The position numbers and the translations under genes were made by a program. Below, in pieces: positions 9,101 through 19,014 of a stretch of 64,000 nucleotides of DNA; position 1 is the stretch's first letter; each line of letters opens with the position of its first letter. The notes under the pieces were generated by a model, which saw only the letters and a program-made list of their open reading frames with translations, was not told the origin of the DNA and did no database searches. Origin of the DNA: Streptomyces sp. NBC_01296 (GTDB taxonomy: Bacteria; Actinomycetota; Actinomycetes; Streptomycetales; Streptomycetaceae); assembly GCF_035984415.1 (NCBI RefSeq), contig NZ_CP130720.1, forward strand, positions 2,604,001 to 2,668,000, given 5' to 3'.

Positions 9101-11068
9101 CTAACCGCCCAGTTGGAGCGCATCGGCCGCCTCCTCCACCATGGCGAGGCCGAGCCGGCTGATCCGGACGGCGAACGGTTCCCCCGAGACCCGCAGGCCT
9201 GAGAACCGGAGGGCGCCGAGGGGAGCACCTGGCAGCGGGACGAGGGCGACCGTGCCCGCGGGGGCGTCGGGACGGATTCCGGCGAGGGCGGTCAGGGCAT
9301 GGACCCCTGCGGCAGCGGCCACCGCCGCGGGGCGGCAGGCCGCCGGATGCGGAAGCGGGGCGCTGCCCACCGTGCGCTGCTCGGCGGCGTACATCTCCGG
9401 CAGCCGGTACCCGAAGCTCTCCGCGGCATCCAGCAGCCCCCTCAGCAGTCCGGCGGCCTCCTTCTCGAAGCCGGCCTGGGCCAGCCCGGCGACCGCCACG
9501 GCGCTCTCGTACGCCCGCACCGCGCCCGAGCGGTGACCGAAGGGGTTGTGACCCGGCTCCCGGAACGCCAGGCTGCGCAGCCCCCATCCGGAATCCATGG
9601 CGGGGGCTCCGAGGAGGCGGGCGAGCTGTTCGGTGCGGACCCGGTCCAGCAGCCCCGGGGCGAGCCGGCCGCCGCCGAGCAGGCCGGTGTCCAGGAGGTG
9701 CACGGCGGCCCCCGTGAGCCGGGGCAGCGGCCGCCCGTCGGGGTGCAGGGCCGCCGCGGGCCGTCCGCCGTCCGGACCGTCGATCCAGAACGCCTCCCGG
9801 AACCGCTCCCGCAGCGCGGCCGCCCACTCCCGCCACGCCTCGGCGCCGGGCCGCCCGCATCCGGCGAGCAGGTCGGCCCCGAGCAGCGCGGCCCGATGGG
9901 CGTGGGCCTGGGTCTCGCAGCGGCGTGGACCGGGATCGGGATCGGCCAGGAACCCGTCTTGCCCCAGGGCGCCGCGCAGCCACTCCAGGCACCGCTCGGC
10001 CGCGGGGAGGAGCCCGGCCACCTCCGCCTCGGGCATCCCCCAGCGCCGGGCCTCGGCGAGCACCGCCGGGAAGGCGAGGGTCGCCTCGGTGCCGGTGCAC
10101 CCCGGCGGCAGCTGCGGACCTGCCCCGCGCAGCGGCCCCGGGATCTTCCCGGCGTCGGGGCCGCGGCCTGCGGTCTGGCTCCGGGCGAGGGTGCGCAGGG
10201 TGGCCGCGGCGAGCCCGGTCCCGAGCGGCAGCGCCATCCGGGCGGCCCAGAGGGACTCCGCCGGGGCCAGACCCAGCCGCCATGGCACCCCGGCCGCGGC
10301 GAACGCGTCGGCAGGCTCCTCGCGGTCCCGCATCAGCAGCGCGCCAAGGTCCTCGACGCTGGTGCGGAACCAGGCCTCGACCCGCCGGTCGTCCCCCTCG
10401 GCCCGGGCGTCGGCCAGCGGATTGGCCACCTGCCCGGCCGGGGCCCGGGCCGTGCGGTCCTGCGTGGTCCGCAGCTCGATGGTGCGGGACTCCCCCGGCC
10501 CCAGGTCGAGCTGCCAGCGCAGCAGTCCCGCCGAGGCGAGGGCGTCGTCCGGGGCCGGCTCGGCCGTTGTGACGGCCTGTGCCTCCCCGGTGCTCCAGCG
10601 CAGCCCCGCGGCGTGCACCCCGGCCGGCAGTTCCGGCCCGGCCCGGCCGGCGGCCACCGCGGCCAGCTCCGCCAGGTCGGTGCCGAGCGCCACCTCCACC
10701 GGGAGGCGCATCGGGCGGGCCGTGAAACTGCGCAGGGTGATCCGCTCGGTGCCGTCCGCGTGCCGGACCCGTTCCACGCCGATGTCGGGGTCGGGGCCCG
10801 CTTCGGCCCCGGTACGGACGGTCGCGGTGAAGGCGGCCCGGTCGGAGCCGAGGCTGCGCCCCTGGACGGCGACCGGGTCCCGGCCGCCGACCCGGAGCAC
10901 ACAGCGGGACAGCAGCCGCCGCCCGGAGCGGTAGATCCCGTCGATCCCCCGTCCGGTCAGCTGGCCGTGTTCCGGCGAGATGACCAGGCAGGGCGCGGCG
11001 ACGCAGATGACGGCGCCGTGCACGGGCGGCAACTCGGTCCTGCGGGCGGGCGGTACGGAGAGGGCCAT
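9101..11068 (-). CDS. Glycogen-debranching-enzyme-like protein (GDE N-terminal domain)
   Basis: A ~655-residue cytoplasmic protein. The N-terminal ~200 residues (from VHGAVICVAAPCLVISPEHG) look like the beta-sandwich GDE N-terminal domain. The rest is an alpha/alpha-barrel like amylo-alpha-1,6-glucosidase families, with MDSGWGLRSLA and NPFGHRSGAVRAYE near the C-terminus. These suggest action on an alpha-glucan or related oligosaccharide; the exact substrate is unknown. The start is uncertain. The ATG used here begins MALSVPPARR. A GTG at 11332, in the same frame, overlaps the stop of the upstream DUF4192 gene by four bases (GTGA) behind a GGGGAG site and would add 88 basic residues. Either way the two genes are probably co-transcribed. 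Confidence 0.75.
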   Translation of the reverse strand: MALSVPPARRTELPPVHGAVICVAAPCLVISPEHGQLTGRGIDGIYRSGRRLLSRCVLRVGGRDPVAVQGRSLGSDRAAFTATVRTGAEAGPDPDIGVERVRHADGTERITLRSFTARPMRLPVEVALGTDLAELAAVAAGRAGPELPAGVHAAGLRWSTGEAQAVTTAEPAPDDALASAGLLRWQLDLGPGESRTIELRTTQDRTARAPAGQVANPLADARAEGDDRRVEAWFRTSVEDLGALLMRDREEPADAFAAAGVPWRLGLAPAESLWAARMALPLGTGLAAATLRTLARSQTAGRGPDAGKIPGPLRGAGPQLPPGCTGTEATLAFPAVLAEARRWGMPEAEVAGLLPAAERCLEWLRGALGQDGFLADPDPGPRRCETQAHAHRAALLGADLLAGCGRPGAEAWREWAAALRERFREAFWIDGPDGGRPAAALHPDGRPLPRLTGAAVHLLDTGLLGGGRLAPGLLDRVRTEQLARLLGAPAMDSGWGLRSLAFREPGHNPFGHRSGAVRAYESAVAVAGLAQAGFEKEAAGLLRGLLDAAESFGYRLPEMYAAEQRTVGSAPLPHPAACRPAAVAAAAGVHALTALAGIRPDAPAGTVALVPLPGAPLGALRFSGLRVSGEPFAVRISRLGLAMVEEAADALQLGG

Positions 11069-11328
11069 GGGTCGCCTTGTCTGGGCTGTCTGCGCTCCGG
11101 CCGGTTTCGCTGGGCGGCGGCGCGGCCGGGCCCCCGCCACCCTCCAGCTGAACGCCCCCGCCCCCGCCCGGGTCACGGGCCCCGGGGGCGGCTGCGCCCG
11201 TACTGGGCCGTGCCGGTGACGCAGCCGCCGCCGCAGGGCGGTGATCGCGGCGTCCCGGATCCGCCGCACGGGATTCCCTCCGCTCCCGCCCGGGCCCGGA
11301 CCCCTGCGGCCCCGGGCCTGGTCCCGGC

Positions 11329-12591
11329 TCACTGTTCGCTCCCCGCGGTGCGGCGGGGCTCGCGGCGGGGCTGCGCCTCCCGGCGGCCCGGAGGGCGCGT
11401 GGTGGCCGCTGCCCGCTTGCGGCGGGGTTCCCGGCGCCGCCGCTCCTCCCGCAGGCAGGCCCGCAGCCCCTCCGGGTCGATGCCCTCGTTACAGGCGTGG
11501 TGGAGCAGCTGGGCGAAGCGGTACTCGGCATCGGCCCGCAGGGCCAGCCCGAGGGCGATCCGGGCGGTCGGCTCGTCGCCGGTGGACCACGAGACCCAGC
11601 CGGCGAGGGTGAGCGGGGCCGCGGCGTGCTCCCCGTACGCCCCGACGCAGCGGCGGGCCAGCGCCCGCCACAGCCGCAGGGCGGGGGCTGCTTCCTCGCC
11701 CTCCATCCACTCGGCCGCGACGTCCCGGATCTCGCGGTCCTGGAGGCCGAGGATCACGCTGGCGGCCTCGTCGTGGCCGAGCAGGGCGTCGTCCCACTCG
11801 TCGGCTCCGGGGCCGCCCTCGACGGGCGGGGCGAGGGTCATCCGCCGCATCAGGGTGCGGGCCAGCGTGACGGTCTCCGCGCCGACCTCCTGCTGGGTGG
11901 CCCCGTCGAGGATCTTCGGTACGAGGGCGGCGGCCGCCCGGTCCAGGGCCCGCTCCATCTCCACCGCCGCACCGCCGCGCAGCGGTACCAGCCGGCCCTC
12001 GATCTCCCGGAGGGAGCCCCTGACCTGGAGTCCGGCGAAGGTGGCCGTCGCCGCCATCACCGAGGTGCCGGTCGCGGCCAGTGGGCTGCCCTCGGCCGGG
12101 CAGCACCGCTCGTCGGGGCAGCAGTAGGACCAGTACCGGCCGCCGGAGATGCAGAGCGCTTCCATCACGGGCACGTCGAGCGCGCCGCAGGCCAGCCGGA
12201 TGCGTTGGGCCAGCGGCCGCAGCCGGGTCATCACCCGCTGGCCGCTCTCGCCGCCGGCCGGGTCCTGGCAGAGGAAGACGACGATGCCGTCGGGCTTGTC
12301 GCCACGCCGCTCGCTGCCCCGCACCAGGCAGTCGGCGACCTGCCGGGCGGTGTCCTCCCATTCCGCCGGGGCCGAGGGGATGCCGACGCGGAGCCGGCCG
12401 CCGAAGCGGCCGCCCTCGCCGTGCACGGTGACCATGACGAGGGAGTCGGTGGGATGGAAACCGAGCATGTAGGGCAGCGCGTCGGCCAGTTCGGCCGGGC
12501 TGCGCAGGGTGATCCGAGGGTCGAGGGCGGGTCCGGACGGGCTGATGGAGGGCCGGTCGGACGGGTTGCGTGATGCGCGGTCGTTCGTCAT
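11329..12591 (-). CDS. DUF4192 domain protein
   Basis: A 420-residue actinobacterial protein of unknown function, recognised by the opening ITLRSPAELADALPYMLGFHPTDSLV spread over residues ~27-53 and by RYWSYCC...CCP, a Cys-rich patch in the middle (GGRYWSYCCPDERCCPAEGS). The C-terminal part is helical (ARIALGLALRADAEYRFAQLL) and ends in a long Arg-rich basic tail (~375-420) that could touch nucleic acid. No signal peptide or membrane segment. ATG start beginning MTNDRASRNP. It overlaps or directly precedes the debranching-like gene. Neighbouring recQ suggests nothing firm about its role. Confidence 0.8.
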   Translation of the reverse strand: MTNDRASRNPSDRPSISPSGPALDPRITLRSPAELADALPYMLGFHPTDSLVMVTVHGEGGRFGGRLRVGIPSAPAEWEDTARQVADCLVRGSERRGDKPDGIVVFLCQDPAGGESGQRVMTRLRPLAQRIRLACGALDVPVMEALCISGGRYWSYCCPDERCCPAEGSPLAATGTSVMAATATFAGLQVRGSLREIEGRLVPLRGGAAVEMERALDRAAAALVPKILDGATQQEVGAETVTLARTLMRRMTLAPPVEGGPGADEWDDALLGHDEAASVILGLQDREIRDVAAEWMEGEEAAPALRLWRALARRCVGAYGEHAAAPLTLAGWVSWSTGDEPTARIALGLALRADAEYRFAQLLHHACNEGIDPEGLRACLREERRRREPRRKRAAATTRPPGRREAQPRREPRRTAGSEQ

Positions 12592-12719
12592 GCCCCGACG
12601 GTCCCGCGGACGATCGGATCCCGAAACCCCTGTGGATAACTGTTGATCGCTCAACATCCACAGGTTCGGGGTGCCGTTGGCGCGATGTCGGAACCATCGC
12701 GTTGCATGGGGACATGAAC

Positions 12720-13334
12720 GCAGACGACCGACCCACGCCCGCACCGTCAAAGCCGCCCAGGGGCCGACCCAGTGTGCGGTGTCGCGGCGCGCCGGGCTCC
12801 GCCCTCGCGCAGCACCTGTTCCGACGCTTCCCGGAGCGGATCGCGGGCCCGGTTCCGGTCTCCGGCGGCGGCGAACTGCCGGCCCTGACCGATCAGCGCC
12901 GGGATCGGCTCCGTCCAGTCCGGCGTGTCCCGCAGCAGCCCTACGACCTGCTCGGCCAGCTCCAGCCCGCAAGCCCCCGGTCGCCGCGCTCAGGCACCGC
13001 CCCTGCAGGCGTGGTGTGTTCCAGACCGTGGCTGGCCGCGGCCCGCTGCGCATGGCCGGTTTCGACCAGAGCGAGGACGGCGACAGCAACCACGTGCGTC
13101 GGCAGGCGCGTTCGCCATTCGCCTCCGAAGTCTGCCGCGCATCGAGCAGCGAGCCGCACTGCCCGGCCAGACACCGTTCGACCAGACGGTCGGCCTCGTC
13201 CAGTTCGTCGGCCCACAGGGCCACGGGGCGGCGGGTTCCGCCAACAGCCGTCCTGGTCCAGTCCGCATGCCGGAGCCGTGGTCCGCCGGATCCTGCCCAC
13301 GCAGGGCGACCGCCTGCCGGACACCCGGAACCAC
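12720..13334 (-). pseudogene. Decayed gene, at least three frameshifts
   Basis: No intact frame spans this gap, but protein-like segments with strong third-position GC follow one another on the minus strand in different frames. In order they are a segment starting VVPGVRQAVALRGQDPADHG, one with VALWADELDEADRLVERCLA, one with LPTHVVAVAVLALVETGHAQ, and one with LAEQVVGLLRDTPDWTEPIP continuing to QFAAAGDRNRARDPLREASE. Each joins the next only by a frame change. The last part has the look of a helical (TPR-like) repeat. I do not recognise the family. It is best read as a dead gene between recQ and the DUF4192 gene; sequencing error at three places is the alternative. Confidence 0.4.
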
Positions 13335-13370
13335 CTGACCCCGGCCGCACCCCCGCCCGCCGCGTAAGGG

Positions 13371-13408
13371 GGGCGCGGCCGGCTCCGATGCGGAGTGTCG
13401 GCCGCCCC
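13371..13408 (-). terminator. recQ terminator
   Basis: A compound hairpin 10 bp after the recQ stop: outer arms GCGGCCG / CGGCCGC, inner arms CTCC / GGAG. No T-run. Confidence 0.55.
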
Positions 13409-13417
13409 GGGCCGCGT

Positions 13418-15577
<2,160 letters not shown>

Positions 15578-15994
15578 GCCCCCATGCAACCGGATGGCAC
15601 GGACAATCGGCCAATTCACCCAACGTGACGAGCACGTCACGGATGGCCTACGCGTCGCACGCCGCGAGCGGGCCGCGCCGGGGTGCGTGCCTCCACCAGG
15701 CCTGGACCGGGACCCCGGCGCCGCCGTCGAGTCTGGCCCGTAGCGAGTGTTTCCGCTGGTACTGGCGCTTCGGCCGTAGTCGAATGAGTCATCTTCGGTG
15801 TGACGGGGCAAGGATATGAACGGCATACCGGCGAATTCCGGTCGGCGGCGCCAATTGCTCGTTGCCGCATGCTCACGGGCCACGCGAGAATCGGAGTGTT
15901 CCCGCTCGGCTCGACGGCGCTCTCCTGGGCCGCGCCGCGGCGTGCCCGCACTTCAGCTGTGCCCGTCCGCGGGCGTGTACCCGAAGGGAGGACC
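15578..15994. other. Divergent intergenic region, recQ / uncharacterised gene
   Basis: About 417 bp without a supportable gene. It should carry two divergent promoters. One inverted repeat is listed separately; nothing else stands out. Confidence 0.5.
15624..15641. promoter_or_regulatory. Inverted repeat upstream of recQ
   Basis: CGTGAC-N6-GTCACG, perfect 6-bp arms, 47 bp upstream of the recQ start. A candidate operator; no known regulator is assigned. Confidence 0.35.
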
Positions 15995-16624
15995 GTGACC
16001 TTCGGATTCGCCCCGCCCTCGACCACGTCTCTGACACAGGCAGCCGGCGGCTCCAGCCGGCACGGCCGACTGCTGGAACCCGCCGAGTGGACATCGGCGG
16101 GCATCCCCCTGCTGCGCAATCCGCGCGAGGTGGTCAGCGGGCTGCACTCCCGGCACGTTCCGGTCCCCTCGACCGCGGTGATCGCCGTCCTCGGCCCCGA
16201 GGAACAGCTCGTCGCGAGCGCCTCCTTCGTCCAGCGCTCGGCCTCGGCCGACGGCTGGGAGTACCGCAACGCCCTGCTCGCCGCGCTGCGCCGGGTCCTC
16301 CCGCACGACCTGCGGCGCCGGACCCCGGTCCGGACGGCGGTCCTGCTGTACTGCCGCGAGGGCGACGAGCGGTGGACCGAGGAGGACGGCGCCTGGATGT
16401 GGGGTCTGCGGGACGCCTGCACCCTGCACGGGCTGCGCTGCGGTGCGTACATCACGCTGACCCGCGGGGGCTGGCAGGTGCTGGGCGAAGGCCGGGGCGG
16501 CCGGCGGCCGAGCTCCGACTCGCGCCCCGAGCGCCTCGGCGACACCGTGGCCGAGTTCCCCGCGGTGAGCCTGCGCACCAGCGGCGGCGCGACCGAGGTC
16601 CTGCGCCGTACCGCCGCGCGCTGA
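15995..16624 (+). CDS. Uncharacterised protein
   Basis: A 209-residue protein I cannot assign to a family. The GTG start is firm because GAAGGGAGG stands 5-6 bases before it. No signal peptide or transmembrane segment is visible. The middle alternates beta-like and helical stretches (VIAVLGPEEQLVASASF, then ALLAALRRVLPHDL, then TAVLLYCREGDERW), suggesting a small alpha/beta fold. The closing ~40 residues are polar and probably disordered. It stands alone between recQ (divergent) and a convergent uncharacterised gene. A role cannot be given. Confidence 0.7.
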   Translation: MTFGFAPPSTTSLTQAAGGSSRHGRLLEPAEWTSAGIPLLRNPREVVSGLHSRHVPVPSTAVIAVLGPEEQLVASASFVQRSASADGWEYRNALLAALRRVLPHDLRRRTPVRTAVLLYCREGDERWTEEDGAWMWGLRDACTLHGLRCGAYITLTRGGWQVLGEGRGGRRPSSDSRPERLGDTVAEFPAVSLRTSGGATEVLRRTAAR

Positions 16625-16771
16625 GCCCGCCGTACCCGTACGCCGGCCCGCCCGCGGGCAGCCCTCACGGCCGCACACCCTGGAGCGGGCGTACGGCAGG
16701 TCAGGCCTCGGGCTTCAGCGGGGCCGGCTCCCGGCCGACCCCGCCCCTCGACCGCGCCGGGGTACGGGGCG

Positions 16772-17431
16772 TCAGACGCCCGTGCCCAGCACGGAGTTGA
16801 TCTGCTGCGGGTCGCCGCACACGATGAGCAGCGCGCCGGCCCGCGTCAGCGCGGTCGGCAGGGCGGCGGCGTTCGCCTCGGCCGGTCCGCCGTTGGCCGC
16901 GAAGACCACGACGGGACGGCCCGCAGCGCGCTCGACCTGCGTCGCGTCCGCGTAGAAGACGTCGTCCCCGGCGTCGTGCAGGGCCCAGTACGCGGCCTCG
17001 CCGAAGGACAGCTCGTGAGCGGCCCACGGGTGCGGGTCGCCGGTGGTGAGCACCAGGATGTCGCCGGGCGCGCGCCCGGTGTCGAGCAGCAGGTCGACGG
17101 CCTCTTCGGCCGCGTCCAGCGCACCCTCGGCGGAGGCCGGGATCAGCTGGATCTGCGGCACCGCCGCGGAGACGGACGGTGCGGTGGGGGCGGCGGGAAC
17201 GGGTCCGGGGGTGGCCTGCGGCGCACGCTGCGCGGGCGGGGCGGGCCTGGAGGCACCTCCCGCGCGGCTTGCCGCTGCGGGGGAGGGACCGGGGCGTCCG
17301 GGCCGCGGCACGGCGGCGGGACGCGGACCAGGTACGGGACGGGGGGTCTGCGCGGTGCGGCTCGCAGCCGGCGTGACGCGGGGACCCTGGGCACTCTCGT
17401 GAATCTGAGGCTCCTCGGGGGTGAGAGGCAT
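16772..17431 (-). CDS. Uncharacterised protein with helicase-C-like fold
   Basis: A 219-residue protein beginning MPLTPEEPQI. Residues ~15-95 are Pro/Ala/Arg-rich and probably disordered. The C-terminal ~120 residues (IPASAEGALDAAEEAVDLLL, DILVLTTGDPHPWA, VVVFAANGG, ALLIVCGDP) read like an alternating alpha/beta domain similar to the last RecA-like domain of UvrD-type helicases, but without any Walker motif. It would therefore be a stand-alone fragment or accessory rather than an ATPase. It lies 60 bp after rnhB on the same strand and may be co-transcribed. The similarity is by eye and weak. Confidence 0.65.
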   Translation of the reverse strand: MPLTPEEPQIHESAQGPRVTPAASRTAQTPRPVPGPRPAAVPRPGRPGPSPAAASRAGGASRPAPPAQRAPQATPGPVPAAPTAPSVSAAVPQIQLIPASAEGALDAAEEAVDLLLDTGRAPGDILVLTTGDPHPWAAHELSFGEAAYWALHDAGDDVFYADATQVERAAGRPVVVFAANGGPAEANAAALPTALTRAGALLIVCGDPQQINSVLGTGV

Positions 17432-17490
17432 GAGTTGATGTCTATCAAACACCGGTACGAAACGTACCGGCGGGTGGCACGTGGGTGCGA

Positions 17491-18201
17491 TCAGAAATCG
17501 AAGCCGAGTTGGCCTCCGTTTTCCAGCTCCACCGACTCCTCGCTGCGGCGCACCTTCTTGAGGTGGCGCCACCGGGGCAGCGCGTCGAGGTACGACCACG
17601 AGAGCCGGTGGTACGGGGTCGGCCCGAGTTCCTCGAGCGCGGCCCGGTGCACGGGCGAGGGGTATCCGGCGTTGTCACCGAAGGCGAAGTCCTGAATGCC
17701 GCCGCCCTGTTGACCGAGTTCGGCCATCATGCGGTCGCGCCTGACCTTGGCGATCACCGAGGCCGCCGCGACGGCGACGCAGGACTGGTCGCCCTTGATC
17801 ACCGTACGAACCCGCCAGGGCGGGCCGAGATAGTCGTGCTTGCCGTCGAGGATCACCGCGTCGGGCCGCACGGGCAGCGCCTCCAAGGCGCGCTCCGCGG
17901 CGAGCCGCAGGGCGGCGGTCATCCCGAGTTCGTCGATCTCCTCCGGCGAGGCATGCCCCAGGGCGTACGCGGTGACCCAGGTCTCGAGGACGTCGAGGAG
18001 CGCGTCGCGGCGTTTTTGGGTGAGCAGTTTGGAGTCGGTGAGCCCTGCGGGCGGCCGGCGCAGACCGGTGATCGCCGCGCACACGGTGACCGGACCGGCC
18101 CAGGCCCCTCGTCCGACTTCGTCGACCCCGGCGATGACCTTGGCGCCGGTGGTTGCACGGAGGGAGCGTTCGACGGTGTGGGTGGGTGCTTCGTACGGCA
18201 T
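17491..18201 (-). CDS. rnhB: Ribonuclease HII
   Basis: RNase HII, which cuts RNA in RNA-DNA hybrids and starts removal of single ribonucleotides from DNA. At 236 residues the length is normal. The first active-site motif [16 protein letters not shown] (~22-37) holds the catalytic Asp-Glu pair. LTDSKLL follows, then [11 protein letters not shown] (~123) with a further acidic residue, and [13 protein letters not shown] (~150) with the conserved Ser/Lys segment. The C-terminus ends in a short acidic stretch. ATG start. The gene sits alone upstream of the uncharacterised 219-residue protein. Confidence 0.95.
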   Translation of the reverse strand: MPYEAPTHTVERSLRATTGAKVIAGVDEVGRGAWAGPVTVCAAITGLRRPPAGLTDSKLLTQKRRDALLDVLETWVTAYALGHASPEEIDELGMTAALRLAAERALEALPVRPDAVILDGKHDYLGPPWRVRTVIKGDQSCVAVAAASVIAKVRRDRMMAELGQQGGGIQDFAFGDNAGYPSPVHRAALEELGPTPYHRLSWSYLDALPRWRHLKKVRRSEESVELENGGQLGFDF

Positions 18202-18270
18202 GGCGCCAGCAAGGTTACGCCGCCCCGAGCCGCCTGCACACCCCGGCCCGGGTGGAGTCGGTACGCCGTC

Positions 18271-18873
18271 TCACGCCCTGAGCAGCGGCACCATGACCTG
18301 ATCGATCATCTCCGCGATGTCCGGATCCGTCCATTCGCTCCCGCACACCTTCGCGCCGTACATCATCATCGCCGGAATGACGTCGGCGACGAACGGACCG
18401 GTCGCATCCGGCCGCACGTCTCCCCGCTCGATCCCCCGCTGGACAAGGTCCCTGATCAACCGGTGGGCGGGCTCGTGCAGCCCCGCCCGGATGACGTCGT
18501 GGAACCGACCCGCATGGGCGTGGTCGCATTCGTGAAGGACAGCCCGCAGCGCCTGGCCGGCCCGCGACTCCATCACGTCCCGCATCCGCACACACAACCG
18601 GATGAGGTCGCCCCGGATCGATCCGTGGTCGGCGATCGCCCCGATCGGCGGCAGCCCGGTCCGCAGCACGTCGGCCACCAGGTCCGCCTTCGAGGGCCAG
18701 CGCCGGTACACCGCCGCCTTGCCGGTGTGCGCGCCGGCCGCGACGCCCTCCATGGTGAGCGCGTTCCAGCCGACGGTGCTCAGCTGCTCCAAGGCCGCGT
18801 CGAGAATCGCCCGTTCGAGTTCCGGACCCCGCCTGCGCCCCGGTGACGTCGCTGACCAGCGCGAACCCACCAT
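18271..18873 (-). CDS. TetR-family repressor of the adjacent efflux pump
   Basis: A 200-residue TetR/AcrR-type regulator. Its N-terminal helix-turn-helix spans ~20-65 (AILDAALEQLSTVGWNALTM, then VAAGAHTGKAAVYRRWPSKA). The C-terminal ~130 residues are the helical ligand-binding and dimer domain, of the TetR_C_11/16 kind judging by RAGQALRAVLHECDHA. The ATG is preceded by GGAGG with 8 bases between; a GTG three bases earlier is also possible. It is divergent from an MFS drug exporter, with two near-identical 20-bp palindromes in the shared promoter region, which is the classic layout for a repressor controlling itself and the pump. The inducing compound is unknown. Confidence 0.9.
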   Translation of the reverse strand: MVGSRWSATSPGRRRGPELERAILDAALEQLSTVGWNALTMEGVAAGAHTGKAAVYRRWPSKADLVADVLRTGLPPIGAIADHGSIRGDLIRLCVRMRDVMESRAGQALRAVLHECDHAHAGRFHDVIRAGLHEPAHRLIRDLVQRGIERGDVRPDATGPFVADVIPAMMMYGAKVCGSEWTDPDIAEMIDQVMVPLLRA

Positions 18874-18924
18874 CACCTCTGCCTCCGGCCGACCCACGCG
18901 CCCCTCGCACGCGTTTTCAGCCTT

Positions 18925-18944
18925 AGTGAACGGTTGCGTTCACT
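18925..18944. promoter_or_regulatory. TetR operator 1
   Basis: AGTGAACG-GTTG-CGTTCACT, perfect 8-bp arms. It is nearest the repressor gene, in the intergenic region of the TetR/MFS pair. Confidence 0.8.
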
Positions 18945-18971
18945 ATCAAGGGCCTCCTACCGTGGACCCTC

Positions 18972-18991
18972 AGTGAACGGATGCGTTCACT
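18972..18991. promoter_or_regulatory. TetR operator 2
   Basis: AGTGAACG-GATG-CGTTCACT, arms identical to operator 1 and centred 47 bp from it. It lies just upstream of the exporter start, where repressor binding would block that promoter. Confidence 0.8.
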
Positions 18992-19014
18992 ATTTCACTA
19001 TGGGGGGTTCCACG

